Assembly (NCBI GenBank): GCA_037355855.1
Contig: CM074761.1
Span: forward strand, 1,054,001 to 1,118,000
Reading direction: 5' to 3'
DNA from: Pseudo-nitzschia pungens
Lineage: Eukaryota > Bacillariophyta > Bacillariophyceae > Bacillariales > Bacillariaceae
DNA length: 64,000 nucleotides
A program made the translations under genes and the position numbers. The notes beneath the pieces are model-generated. The model was not told the DNA's origin, did no database searches, and was given only the letters and a program-made list of their open reading frames with translations. Below are positions 1 through 10,668 of this stretch, piece by piece; position 1 is the stretch's first letter, and every line of letters begins with the position of its first letter.

Positions 1-806
1 TTCCTTCTCGCAACATGCGTTTGTTTTTGTCGGTACTTCCGTCTTGAAGCTTCTTTACCCTGATTTTCTCGTGCGTATTGATCTCAAGAACCTTCCTGCC
101 TGATTTTTTGCGAATTCGTCCCTTGAATGTAATTTTACTTTCGCTACTTGAGACTCCGAGTTTGGTAAACAGTTTCGTATAGTCTTCCGCGAAGACAACT
201 GTGTCGCTGTTTCCCCATTCGTCGTCATTGAGCATATCGCATACAATTTCGTCAGGAATTTCAACATTCGAACCATGGCCTTTATACTTCACTCTGAAGG
301 GTACACATGATAGAGATTTCCAAGTCTTGTTCTTTTGATTTTGATTTCTCTTTTCCACATTTTTCTGTTGCGATGAATTTGGTTGAACTTCTCTTTGTCG
401 TTATCGTAGTAATTGTCTCTGGCTGATGATTCGTAATCTCCTCCGTCGTTGTGACTTTTGTTGTTGTAACTTCCCTATTCTTTTTGCTATCCTTCTTGCT
501 TGTCTTCCCTGTTTTCAGGCTTCTAATTATAGAGTTCTGTGTCAGCTGGAGTTGACGTGTGGTTTGTTGATGATTATGGTGTTGATTGTTTTGAAACTGG
601 CCCGGATCTCCTTCGTTGTAGTTAGTAGCAATTGTTGCATCCACCACACTGGACGACAGTATTGCGATACATACCATTACTGGCAACAACCCCCAACCAC
701 ACTTCCTTGAGAAAGTCTGGGCATTACTGGTAGTAACGGAACGGCCTAACGGATGCATTCTTTTGTTACGTGATGAAATACTCCTCGATGTTTTGAACAT
801 CACCAT
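1..806 (-). CDS. Partial secreted or membrane-anchored protein of unknown function, frame-disrupted, running off the left edge
   Basis: A minus-strand reading frame starts with ATG at 806 and continues to a stop at 282. It has a hydrophobic segment near residues 38-56 ending in a small-residue motif, which looks like a signal peptide or signal anchor, followed by a Thr/Lys/Gln-rich low-complexity stretch. From about 410 down to base 1 a second minus-strand frame is open with natural-looking composition (for example VKYKGHGSNVEIPDEI, then a Lys/Arg-rich stretch) and no stop before the edge. Joining the two needs either an intron I could not place convincingly or one extra base between about 300 and 410. 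The 3' end is outside the window. I recognise no domain. The 840-1112 stretch upstream is open on the same strand but lacks an ATG and is not included. Confidence 0.45.
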
Positions 807-2753
807 TCTTCAAATTTATAGCTCGAATCGGGATGAAACTCAAAAAGTTTGCTCAGCTTCTTTCCTAGTGGAAGGCGATCTGCGGCATTGACCAGACAAT
901 ATCTTTTGGAGACTTGATTCGGCCGACTTGTAGTCATTGACGGTTCGTGATGACTTTTTCTGGGGAACTGGTGTGTTCCGAGGATTGATGATCAAAAATT
1001 TTGTAATCTCGTCGATCGTCAAATATTTTGTACTTGGTTCACAAAGTAAAGATAGAAAGTATTCACATTTGTATATCTCTTCGTGCCATCGAGTTCTTTC
1101 ATCTTGTCGCAAAAATGTCTTCGGCAGAAAAAAAAATGGCAGGCATCGAAAGCATCATTTATTATCAATGGCGGTGATATTGCTTATTTTCGTTCTTACA
1201 AAATCAAAGGAAATTGGACTCGGCCTAAATATTGTAGTCGTAAATTCTTAACCCCCCTGTTCCGTGCAAAAAGAAATATGGTACATTTATGGAAGCAGAT
1301 GTCGTTTATTGTATTTGCATTGAAGGAAAGTCACCGTGCCTTTTCATCCCGCTGTGTTTTGACTTCCCGCATTCGTACTAGCACCGAACGAAGAATGTTC
1401 TCACATGATAAAGCACCAACAAAAATACCATACTCTCACTATTATCTGAGTCTCGCATCGCGGCTAAAGCTCGTGCGCTATCTCCGGGGTGCATGTAATC
1501 TGTATTCGTAGAAGAACATTCGTCATAAGCTTAGTAGTTGCTATCCTACTACACGTGGAATAAACGTATCCATTTTTGGCTGGCAGGTTGACGAAGAAGA
1601 AGCTTTTTGTTGGAGGAATGTCTGGAAGTCGCACCACCAGCACCAGCACCCTGTTAGCTAGTATCACCAGGAGTTGTTCGATCAATGGGTAGTTGCACGT
1701 GACCGGATCACTGCCCAATTATTAATACTACTTAGTATGCTTATCAAGGTTGATGGTAGTAATCCAGCTTCATGTACTACCACCTCCTCTAAACATCCTT
1801 CTGCACAGGTTCAACCTTCTTGAAACCGATTCTTCAGTAATTCAGCGACATGGCTGCTGAACTCCTCCTTCTTTCGTCGAACCATGTTCACCTTCTTTCT
1901 TCGAACCATGAACAACAAAGAATGCCAGTATTACCTCGTCCTATTTCCTCAACCTTCGCCTATCTCCACCACCTTCCTCATTTCCAGTTCTACCGTGATA
2001 CCGCAAGAAGAATAAATCTCTGTCAGTATTCACAACCAAAATTTATGAACTATTCTATCTCCTACGACTATTCGTACTAGTACTAGTGATACTACTACTA
2101 GTATTACTACTAGCACTGGTGATAGTAACAGAAAAATCCAGGTTCTTGTTTCTTGCTGGAACTAAGGAATCCCCCTGATTACTAGTAGTACTACTAGTAT
2201 TACTCTCGTTGTTCTAGTACTAGAGCAGCAGGGTGAAGTACTATGACCTTGTATTTGATCAACTTTCACATCGCAAATAGTATTGCTGGTGTTGCCTTTG
2301 ACCAACTGTGGTGAAAAACAAAAAAAGGAAGTTTTGGTCAATCATGGGACAAAAACTGAGAAGATTGCAGCATCAGTTGTTGTGGGGCTAGGTGAGTCTT
2401 GGCTACTAGTACTACTACTAGTAGTAAGGTCTTACGAACTGTCTATCATTGCATAGACTTTCAAGAGTTTCAAGAAGACAATACACGTACTACTTCATAC
2501 TAGAGGCAAAACAGCACGACTGGTGACTGAAAAATTCCTTCGCGGTAATCTTACTTCAATGAAACCACCAATAATATCATAATATCATCATCATACTTGT
2601 TTGATTGAGGAGGCAACAGACAACACAGCAAGGGGCAGAGTTGGACAGGCTTCGCCTATACAATATACTTTTTGGGAGTCTCAGCCAGAGCGACCGACAA
2701 CGAGACAAACGAGCCACGCACGCGCAAACTACGGCACACGCGGGCATTGCAGA
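807..2753. other. Intergenic stretch with short ACT/AGT tracts
   Basis: No supported gene lies here. Short open frames on both strands lack ATG starts, domains or natural composition. From about 2073 to 2430 the DNA is rich in palindromic CTAGTA/TACTAG units. The end of the stretch holds the probable 5' leader of the actuator-domain gene that starts at 2754. Confidence 0.5.
2073..2430. repeat. Cluster of ACT/AGT trinucleotide palindromic tracts
   Basis: Three blocks (about 2073-2125, 2178-2225 and 2401-2429) consist of imperfect runs of ACT and AGT triplets that meet at CTAG centres, so each block can fold on itself. Smaller copies occur at about 4276-4294 and 4391-4410. They look like a local simple-sequence expansion. 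Confidence 0.6.
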
Positions 2754-3461
2754 ATGACCGATCCACTCCTGGAGCGAATCTGGACCGAGGTCCAGCGGCA
2801 AAAATCCGATGCCGCGGGCGATGGCGGCGACGGCGGGGCCGCGGTGCCCCTGTCGAATCACATGACGACCGGATACACGACGGACGAGGCTTCCCAGGTG
2901 CGCGAATGGGTCCACAAGGACGCCTTCAACGTCGTCCCTCCCCCCGTGGATTGCCCGGCCTGGCTGTGCATCGTTCTGCCGTGCATCAACCACCTGAAAT
3001 CGATGAAGGCGCACAAGAATTGCGTCCCGGAGGACGCCGAGGTGCTGCGAAACGGCAAATGGATCCGATACGACGCCGCGTCGCTGGTCGTTGGGGATTG
3101 CATCCGGTTGGTGGAGGGGGACATTGTCCCCGCCGATTGCGTGATCGCGCTCGACGCCGACGAGGACGAGGAAGACCTGCTGGTGGATCTGAGGGCCGTC
3201 ACGGGGCTGAGTCGGCCCAGGCAATTGAACAGAGACAACGCGACAACGCGCAACCAGCGGACGCTGCTCTTTGGCGGAAGCGTGGTGCAGGGCCGAGCGA
3301 CGGCGCTGGTCACCGCGATTGGCACGGAAACCGTGCTGGGAAAGTTGATCAAAACCGGCAGGTTTCCGGTTCCGGAAAAAGATTGCGACGAGAACGAGGA
3401 AACCGTGATGATGGACGACGACGCGAACATGAGATCGATGGAAATGGGAACCCTGTCCTGA
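2754..3461 (+). CDS. Stand-alone P-type ATPase actuator (E1-E2 ATPase) domain protein
   Basis: The ATG at 2754 gives a 235-residue protein. Residues 94-200 resemble the actuator domain of P-type ATPases: a VLRNGKW start, then DAASLVVGDCIRLVEGDIVPAD matching the family pattern of alternating Gly/Asp (given here as two overlapping motifs at 107-128), then a VTG loop and a closing segment ending TVLGKLI. The dephosphorylation loop, normally TGES, reads TGLS at 150-153, so the key Glu is missing. No phosphorylation motif (DKTGT), nucleotide-binding domain or set of membrane helices follows; one short hydrophobic segment sits at about 68-79. The protein is therefore either a truncated remnant or a dedicated regulatory or scaffold protein using the A-domain fold. 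The coding DNA is GC-rich compared with its flanks, and the C-terminus is acidic. Confidence 0.75.
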   Translation: MTDPLLERIWTEVQRQKSDAAGDGGDGGAAVPLSNHMTTGYTTDEASQVREWVHKDAFNVVPPPVDCPAWLCIVLPCINHLKSMKAHKNCVPEDAEVLRNGKWIRYDAASLVVGDCIRLVEGDIVPADCVIALDADEDEEDLLVDLRAVTGLSRPRQLNRDNATTRNQRTLLFGGSVVQGRATALVTAIGTETVLGKLIKTGRFPVPEKDCDENEETVMMDDDANMRSMEMGTLS

Positions 3462-3486
3462 ACCGGAAGACGGAATGCAGTGCAAT

Positions 3487-3572
3487 CCGTCCCGTCCCGT
3501 GTCGTGTCGTGTCGTGTCGTGTCATGCCATTCCATGCGTGTCATGTCACGTCCCGTCACGTCACGTCATCCA
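3487..3572. repeat. GTCGT/GTCAC pentanucleotide repeat
   Basis: Just downstream of the actuator-domain stop codon the sequence is built from imperfect copies of CCCGT, GTCGT, GTCAT and GTCAC. It is probably in the 3' UTR or flank and has no coding sign. Confidence 0.7.
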
Positions 3573-4872
3573 CTCGTTGTATTCCAAAGACAGGTACGGG
3601 TTTGGAACTAGAACGAAGCGTAAACGTGAGATATAACGATTTGGAATGCTTCGTGTCCCTTCTATGAAACAGTAGCACCGGTCCGCAATCTCCCGTCGAG
3701 CTGGAAGGTACATTCACCGTTGGGAGAGTCACCACAAGTACTAGCAGTGGCTCGTTGGTCGTACCCACTCTCTCCATTCACGTTGCTGAAAGGTTTTCTG
3801 CACTCAACTGGGACAGACCTTGGCATCAAATCGTAAGAATGAATGGCGTGCATTGTTTGCAGTGGACTACTACTACTAGTGGCAATCAATCGTTCGTGTT
3901 CGAGAGGACTGCAAAGTTCTCATCGATTGTTGCCATGTATTAGGTTTCAATTGCTTTCTCCGCTAGGGTTTTCAATCGACAAAGAGTACCCACCTGGAAA
4001 TAATTGTTGTTTCCTTTTCATTATTCATTGTATGTGACTACGCATATCATCTATCGACTAGCTAATTGTCGTGCTTTGATGGGTACAAAGAAGAGTATTT
4101 ACATCGCTATCTTGAATACCACCAGCATGCTTCAAAGCAAAAGGCAAAAAAGTCTACACGTACTTCGTATGCAACAGAAAAACTGAAGAACTTAGAAGCT
4201 GTCAAAAAAGCTTCCTTCCAAGAACACAGTCTTCAACCGCCCTCAAATCCGGTGCTAGCTTGCCAAACATACTTTGTACTACTACTAGTAGTAGAACGCA
4301 TCATTCTGATGATGGCATTTGTATCCATCGTTGCTTTCAGAACAGCCAGCACCTGCCAGCACCTGCTCCAAGAAAATGACAATGCCACCATTACTACCAC
4401 TAGTACTAGTTGTGCTGCTGGTAACAGAAGTTGCCCTTCCCAAGGATTGAAACCACAGCCACAGTAGTAGTACACATACCGTACGCGTTTTGACGGTCCA
4501 CAAGATCGTCCCAATGAGTCGGAGGAAGAAACAAGAAACACGAGAAGGACTTTCATCACAACAGGAGACTGACCATAAGGTTTACCGGTAGTAGCTAGTA
4601 GTAAAGCTCAGTCTTACCGCACTCCGTGTGTACTTTGGTCTGGGCCATTGTATTTTGAAACGATGCAAGCAAGTTAGCTGTCGATTCACTCGCCACCGTG
4701 CGCTGCGCATTCGTTGACGCAGAATCTATCCTTGCGCTCACAGCATTCGAATTATTAAGACTTGTACGAAGTAACCTTAGTAAATTACGAAGATTCGTAG
4801 CCTCATTATTTTCTTCTCTTTTGTTACAGGATTGACAGATCCAACGGCCGCAAACACCCAAGAGTCGTGACC
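3573..4872. other. Intergenic stretch
   Basis: I see no gene that can be supported. A 133-codon plus-strand frame ending at 4467 is of mixed composition and crosses ACT/AGT repeats, so I do not call it. One ATAAGGTTTACCGG copy of the dispersed motif lies near 4577. The last few hundred bases should contain the promoter of the transporter at 4873. Confidence 0.45.
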
Positions 4873-5639
4873 ATGACCAACATACACAAGCGAAAGACCA
4901 ACGCCAAAACAGCAACCGCCGTCGCTGCCGTTGTTGGGACCATGCTGCAGCCATCATCGTCGCTGCACACTCCCCGCGGCAGTCCCTCGAGCGGCATCAT
5001 GAGGCACCGACGACTTGCCGCCACCTCATCATCATCATCATCATCATCGTTGACACGAACGGGTCCGCAAGCGTCGTGGGGAGGCTTGGTTTCGGTATCG
5101 AGTCGCAGCGTTTCCCGGAAATCCGGTTGCATCGGCCTCTCCAAGTCTCCCTTTGACAGCGAAACCTACGGCGACCGCAACGAGACCTCCGTCTTGCTGG
5201 AAACGATGGCGCCGCCAACCACAAAAATCCGAGGCGACAAGAATGACAACGCTTTCGTTCCCGATGCAAGCAACGCGGCGAGCAACGATTTCGACAGGGA
5301 GTCGAGCGCGAGCGGCGCGAACTTCGAGATTCCCCTGGCCGCCGTGGACGCCGAGATCGGCGACGCGGACGACGAGGGCCGACGCCTGGCTGCCGCGTCG
5401 GAAAAACTGATTCGGTTTCTGAGGGAGGAAGCCCCGCCGATTTCGATCGTCTTGCTCAACTTTGTGGCCGTCATTTGGGGATCGCAGCACGCCATCATCA
5501 AGACGGTCGTCGAGGACAGCGATCCGGCGGCCTTTACCTTTTTGCGATTCGGCCTCGCCAGCCTCATTGCGTCTCCGTATCTCCCGGGAGTCAAGGAGAT
5601 CGTGCAGAAGACCACCCATCAAATCGTGGCGATCGAGAA

Positions 5640-5676
<37 letters not shown>

Positions 5677-6462
5677 ATCGACGTCAACAACAACAACAAA
5701 GACATCATCAACAAAATGTCCGACGAGAAAACGGATCTGTGGAAACCCTGGAGGTGGGGAATCGAAATGGGACTCTGGATGTTCCTCGGATTCTCGCTGC
5801 AGGCGATCGGGCTCCAGTCGACGACCGCCCAGCGCTCCGGGTTCTTGCTCTACCTCAATGTCAAGTTCGTTCCCTTTTTTGCCTACGTATTGCTCGGGCG
5901 GCAAATCTCCAAGTGGACGTGGCTCTCGGCCCTCGCCGCCTTTTCGGGGACCGCCCTCCTGGCCCTGGACGGCAAGTCGCTCGGGCTGAACGTGGGCGAC
6001 GTTTGGAGCGTCATGGCGGCGGCGGCTTCCGCCATGTTCATTCTCCGGCTGGAAAAGGCGTCCTCCGAGGTTCCCAGGGCGTCGGAACTCAACGCCACAT
6101 CGCTCCTGGTGGTGGCCACTCTGTCCGGCGCGTGGCTCCTCCTCCTCGGCGGAAGCGCCCCGCGGATCGCGTCGGAGGTCACCCGGACCGCCCTGGAACA
6201 CCCGCTCGAGCTCGTGTACCTGGGAGCCGTGTCGACGGCCCTGGCGAATTTCATACAGGCCAAGGCGCAAAAGGACGTGCCGGCGGAACGGGCCAGCATC
6301 ATCTACAGCCTCGATCCGGTGTACGGAGCCTTTTTTTCGTGGATCATTCTGGGAGAAACGCTCGGGGGGCCGCAGGCGTACATCGGGGCATCGATCATCT
6401 TTGCGGCGGCCGCCACGAACAGTCTGCTGGAGTTTTCCAAGGGGGAAGAAGTCAAGGAGTGA
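4873..6462 (+). CDS. DMT-superfamily (EamA-type) membrane transporter
   Basis: This 529-residue protein has a long Ser/Asp-rich N-terminal region of about 180 residues followed by around ten hydrophobic helices in the two-fold EamA arrangement. Family hallmarks are visible: FVAVIWGSQHAIIK in the first helix, AFTFLRFGLASLI in the second, and DPVYGAFFSWIILGE in the penultimate pair. A hydrophilic insert after helix 2-3 (about residues 255-280) is an Asn/Asp run encoded by an AACGAC microsatellite. A poly-Ser run near residue 55 is encoded by TCA repeats. The N-terminus has a short hydrophobic segment (TATAVAAVVGTML) that could be a signal peptide, but no clear plastid-import Phe. The substrate cannot be told from sequence. 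ATG 4873 is the first in-frame ATG. It converges on the gene ending at 6685. Confidence 0.85.
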
Positions 6463-6684
6463 ACGAACGAAACACGACCGGCCATTGGAACTACAGGGTA
6501 CACGGATCGCGGCTGGACAAACAATTGTGCTCTGGTGGAGAAAACAAGATTTCGTGTACATACTAGTATTACAGCGTCGTCGAGTCTATTCCGCATCGGG
6601 TGAGCCGAAGGAACGCAGCGACTTTATTCTCAATGCGATGAAACTCCCCGTGGCTCGAAAAACAGCAGGCGCAATCCCAGTTTG

Positions 6685-8580
6685 CTACAGCGCTTCAGCT
6701 ATGAGAAGGATCCGTTCTTTCATTTCGTTTCGCGACATGCTCCTTTCCACAAACACATCGCTGCCCTCGGGTGTCATGCGTGCGTATCGGATGAGGGAAG
6801 ACAAGAGACCGGGTTCTTTGGCTAGGATCCTTCGATTGCACGGATTTCGTGCCAGCGTCACCAACACCGAAATGGAAATTTCTCGCACCCGGCTCGAATT
6901 GGCCTCGCAGTAGGATCCGGCAGCCAAACGAACCAGAAAGGAAAGATTCGACAGTTCTCTTGCAAGAAAGTGCCTGTTTTTGACCTCGTTGACCAATCGG
7001 GCGAACGTCAGTGCCAATTTCCCTTTCGCGCTCTCTTCCACAAGGGAGTTTTTGGAGGAAAGTTGGGAAAGGGCGCGGATCAAATCCGGCAGCAAACTGT
7101 TGGATTTTATGCGTTTTTTCAAGCGCGTATCCTTCACGACATCGAACAGCAAGTTTAGGATCTGACCCACAACCCATTCGCTATCGGAAGACACCAGCTC
7201 GATGGAAATAGCAAGGGCCCTATCGAAAAGAATAGGCAGAGGCAGAGGCTCTTCGACCACGGTGAAAAGCGACTTCAAAATCGGTACGACCACAGCGGCA
7301 GCCTTTTCCCCGGCTTTGATATTTTCCTGCGTTGCAGATACAGAAACCAAAACATCGAAGGCTTTCTCCCAGTCCTCGATTTGTAGAAAATATTCGACCA
7401 TGCCATCTCTCTTCATACACAAACCCAGACATTCCAATCGCTGCATTAGGTTCCGTTCCATTTCCTCGTAGCAAGCCCTCGAGCCACCTCTAGAATCACA
7501 AAGATCAATCTCCTTCATGATGCTTTCTGTTATGAACTGCACGAGTCTTTCGCAGGTGGCATCGTTCGCATCGTCGGTCGATTCGATCACGCACTGCATC
7601 GCCTTTCTCGCAAGCACGCGGTTGTTGGACGCGCAGTATTGCATCATTGCACCCACGGCGCGATCGGCAACATCGGTCCGCATCCGGCTACCGGATTTCG
7701 AGGATCCTCCGCACGGCACTCGAGACCGACACCTCCAGTAATATATTTCGAGTCGGGGGGAGTGGAATCGGTGGCACGTTGGCAGCGGACGAGACCGAGC
7801 GGCCAGCATCGTGACGTCCAGGAGCCTCCGAAACGCCGACCGGTCGCGAAATCTCGATCCGAGGCCCTCGAAGAGCGCGCTCGACTCGAACCCCGCCGTT
7901 CCGTCACCGATGACGTCCTTGTCCGTCAGCACGAATATTCCCAGCAGAAAATTTTCCAGCGTTGTTGTCGTGCCGTCGGCGAGGAATCGATCGAGGACCG
8001 CTTCGGACCTTAGCCAAGACCTGATGATCTGGAAGCACCCCATCATGATATCTCGAACGTTCTGCTCCTCGGAAAAGATGATGATTTCGTGGAATTTCTC
8101 CGTTGAGAGTCGCAACAACTTCGGAATGAGGATGAATAGCTCTCCGAATTGTTCGTCCGCAACATGTTTTGTAATGTTGATGGTGTCGTTCGTGTACAAA
8201 TCTCGCAAACAAAATACAAGCGATCGGAACACCGCGATCGGCGTTTCTTTGAAAGAACCGAGCAAAAATCCAAGGTAAAGAATCAGATTTCCGTGCAGTT
8301 TGCAAATCGACAACGTCTTGTGGTAGTCGACAAGTGTTGTTCCCGCATCTTGTCGGGAATCGGAGCACTCGAGCAGATGCATTTGAGACCGAATCTTTTC
8401 AAGTGTCTCGATGAGATGCTCGGTATCCGTGAGCGGAACACCGGCAAACTCTTCGATCAATGGAATCAGACTTGCAGATTGATACATCATCACCTTACCG
8501 CCGGCAACAGCTTCCTCGGAAATTCCAACCCAAGAATTGTCCAATCGTTGCCTTTTCGCGGTTCTTACAGGTGACGCCAT
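6685..8580 (-). CDS. Large alpha-helical protein, possibly ARM/HEAT-like; function unknown
   Basis: A single 631-codon frame opens with ATG at 8580 and the N-terminus MASPVRTAKRQRLD, whose basic cluster could be a nuclear localisation signal. Most of the protein is made of amphipathic helices with recurring Leu/Ile/Val spacing (for example LVQFITESIMKEIDL and ISISVLVTLARNP), which suggests an ARM- or HEAT-type solenoid; I could not match a named family. The segment encoded at about 7,680-7,800 reads as Arg/Tyr/Trp/Cys-rich and breaks the helical pattern, while another frame there reads as a plausible helix, so a pair of compensating indels or a linker are both possible. It is a single exon as far as I can see. 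Confidence 0.7.
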   Translation of the reverse strand: MASPVRTAKRQRLDNSWVGISEEAVAGGKVMMYQSASLIPLIEEFAGVPLTDTEHLIETLEKIRSQMHLLECSDSRQDAGTTLVDYHKTLSICKLHGNLILYLGFLLGSFKETPIAVFRSLVFCLRDLYTNDTINITKHVADEQFGELFILIPKLLRLSTEKFHEIIIFSEEQNVRDIMMGCFQIIRSWLRSEAVLDRFLADGTTTTLENFLLGIFVLTDKDVIGDGTAGFESSALFEGLGSRFRDRSAFRRLLDVTMLAARSRPLPTCHRFHSPRLEIYYWRCRSRVPCGGSSKSGSRMRTDVADRAVGAMMQYCASNNRVLARKAMQCVIESTDDANDATCERLVQFITESIMKEIDLCDSRGGSRACYEEMERNLMQRLECLGLCMKRDGMVEYFLQIEDWEKAFDVLVSVSATQENIKAGEKAAAVVVPILKSLFTVVEEPLPLPILFDRALAISIELVSSDSEWVVGQILNLLFDVVKDTRLKKRIKSNSLLPDLIRALSQLSSKNSLVEESAKGKLALTFARLVNEVKNRHFLARELSNLSFLVRLAAGSYCEANSSRVREISISVLVTLARNPCNRRILAKEPGLLSSLIRYARMTPEGSDVFVERSMSRNEMKERILLIAEAL

Positions 8581-9729
8581 TATTTCGATTTGGAAATTGA
8601 TGACGAGAACTAGGAGTAAAATACGTTCTATTCCACTATCTCCCTGTTTCTCTCTCGATGATTTGGCTCCTGACTAATAATTTTGTATTATCATGAGTAC
8701 CCCAATCACCAAGTAGCGTTACTGTTCCAATAGACAATCGGCTGGAAATGGTATGAAGGCGATGCCAATCGTTGTGAGCGACTTGCCGATACGGGGGACT
8801 GCGAAGAACATTCCGACCGGTTTTGCACATGAAGTTCGAAACGAAATTTAGCGATTTTTGAAGACCGGATGACGACCGAGGAAATAATCGACTCATTCGA
8901 TTCTTACGATTCATAAGAATAGATGATAGTACGTACGAGTGAGTATATAGATACATACTAATCATACCTTGGTAAAAAGATTCCTCCTTCTAATCCATTC
9001 AAAATCAGAATGAATCTACCGATATCTCTCATCCTGATTGGAAAGGAAGGTAAGGTTACGGTAACCTTACCTGTTCTAGTAACTCGATGGGAATGAATCC
9101 CGTCGTCCTGTTGTCCGGTAGCATGTGATGCCCAATAGTACTGCTGAATTGGTGCTAAAATTGGTTAGATTCAATCCGAAGCCTACGGAACGAAGAGAAC
9201 GCCATTCCCGTCGATTACCGACGTACAACAATTCAACTTAGATGGCGTTGGAAACGCCAAAGTGAAGTGATTCAATGGATTTCGTGATAGTCGTACATAT
9301 GCATATTCTATTGATAGAGAAATGGTATCAAACCGAAGGAAAGGAACAATAGAATCCGATTGTCAAAGGGGGTGCCTGTACAAAAGTATTTTTCAAATTA
9401 ATTCTTAACAAGTGAGGACATAGATTTTGAACCTTGAAGTGGTCGATGCTTGGTCGATGCGAAGCTCCGACGATTCCGTATCTTTAGTCTGTGTGTGCGC
9501 GTCTGTGTGTTGTTGTGTACGGCAAAATCCGCCGAAATAAAAATCAGGCGGCGGTTGGCGTCGACAGTATCGTTGCCTTTCTACCAATTCGAAATACGAG
9601 GAAAAAATGTTCCTAGCCTCTCCCCTCGACTACTGTCCACTCTCCGGACCTCCAAACCAGTCGCGATTTGTCATTCCGGGAAGGCCATGATAACAGTCTG
9701 ATGCGGCCGTAATGCTCTTTCTATGACTG
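8581..9729. other. Intergenic stretch with one perfect inverted repeat
   Basis: This is the upstream region of the helical-protein gene and downstream region of the fibrillin gene. No supported coding sequence is present. A 25-bp perfect inverted repeat is at 9048-9072. The remainder shows no structure that I can name. Confidence 0.5.
9048..9072. repeat. 25-bp perfect inverted repeat (12-1-12)
   Basis: The left arm AGGTAAGGTTAC is followed by one G and then GTAACCTTACCT, its exact reverse complement. It is the most regular member of a dispersed GTAAGGTT/AACCTTAC motif family found only between genes in this window. Confidence 0.85.
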
Positions 9730-10668
9730 TTACATAGGGTTGATTTCCATGCTTCCCCGTCTGATAAAAATGTCGCGGACTGCTTCAAATCTTGGACCAG
9801 TCATTCTCACGATTCGTAAATCGCCATCTAAATATGTCGTATCCATGGCGTGATCATTTGGGTCGAAGAGTTCCGTTGGAATGGCTCTATACAACATACC
9901 CACAAGAGCTTGGAAATCTGCCGGAACCGATGATCCCTTTCCTAATGTGATCTGGTGATCATCAAGATTCATTACCATTCTTGCGCCTTGATTTATCGAA
10001 TAAGAGCACTTGATCTGAAACTCTCCCTTAGCATCAAAAGAGGTGGCAGGTGTCGTGCCCGTGTAGTTTTGTGCTAAAGCCCAAGTAGCCTCGTTAACGA
10101 CCGTCCCATTGAAATTATTTGTCTCGACCCGTTGGACGAGTTCTGTCATTCGAAAGTCCGGTTTCATTCTTCCAGGGAGATTGGTTGAAAAAAGAAGTTG
10201 CCATTCGCCTGACATGATTAGGTTTAGAAAATCCAAGGTTTGCGGCGCTACAAAGCGCTCTTCCAACGTGTTTACGTAAGACTCGACCTTGTTGTACTCC
10301 TCTCGAGTTCCAGTCATTCGAGGGAGGAGATCCAGAAGACGCGTCTTAATTTCCAACGTATCCATCGTAGGCAAATCTTCCAATTCTTCTTCATCATCTT
10401 CGTCCGTGTATTTGATATCTTCGGCGTCCACATTATCCACAAAAACATTATCGGCTACCATCATATCATCAAGCGAAACATTAGAGGTTGGTACCTGTGC
10501 TACCATGCATAATGTTTGGGATCTTTTTGTGTGAACGTGTTCCAAACTGTATTTATTTCCATTGATGCCGGCATTGAAACCTTTCTTGGCAGTTGTCCCA
10601 AAAGTCGAAAATGCATCAGATACGACAGCAAACAATGCGATACCGACAACGCAAGATGCGCATGACAT
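9730..10668 (-). CDS. Plastid lipid-associated protein / fibrillin (PAP family), plastid-targeted
   Basis: The protein has 312 residues. The N-terminus MSCASCVVGIALFAVVSDA is a signal peptide and cleavage would expose Phe at residue 20 (SDA|FSTFG), the arrangement that directs proteins into complex red-lineage plastids. The mature part carries the PAP/fibrillin pattern: a helical start (KTRLLDLLPRMTGT), SGEWQLLFSTNLPG near residue 160, and a C-terminal stretch ending TYLDGDLRIVRM, the usual lipocalin-like closing strands. An acidic linker (residues 80-100) separates transit sequence and domain. Fibrillins bind lipids and quinones at thylakoids and plastoglobules; the specific subfamily is not clear. 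ATG 10668 fits the signal peptide well. Confidence 0.88.
   Translation of the reverse strand: MSCASCVVGIALFAVVSDAFSTFGTTAKKGFNAGINGNKYSLEHVHTKRSQTLCMVAQVPTSNVSLDDMMVADNVFVDNVDAEDIKYTDEDDEEELEDLPTMDTLEIKTRLLDLLPRMTGTREEYNKVESYVNTLEERFVAPQTLDFLNLIMSGEWQLLFSTNLPGRMKPDFRMTELVQRVETNNFNGTVVNEATWALAQNYTGTTPATSFDAKGEFQIKCSYSINQGARMVMNLDDHQITLGKGSSVPADFQALVGMLYRAIPTELFDPNDHAMDTTYLDGDLRIVRMTGPRFEAVRDIFIRRGSMEINPM

Noticed and set aside
1849..2080. A 76-codon frame with repeated SSNHVHLLSSNHE
   Set aside because: Arises from a small direct repeat in intergenic DNA; no other support for a gene.
4066..4467. A 133-codon plus-strand frame with a Lys-rich start and hydrophobic middle
   Set aside because: It crosses ACT/AGT simple repeats, has mixed composition and no domain or homologous pattern.
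5044..6561. A 505-codon minus-strand frame opposite the DMT transporter
   Set aside because: It is the antisense shadow of a GC-rich gene, rich in Arg/Gly/Pro and Val runs; the plus strand has clear membrane helices.
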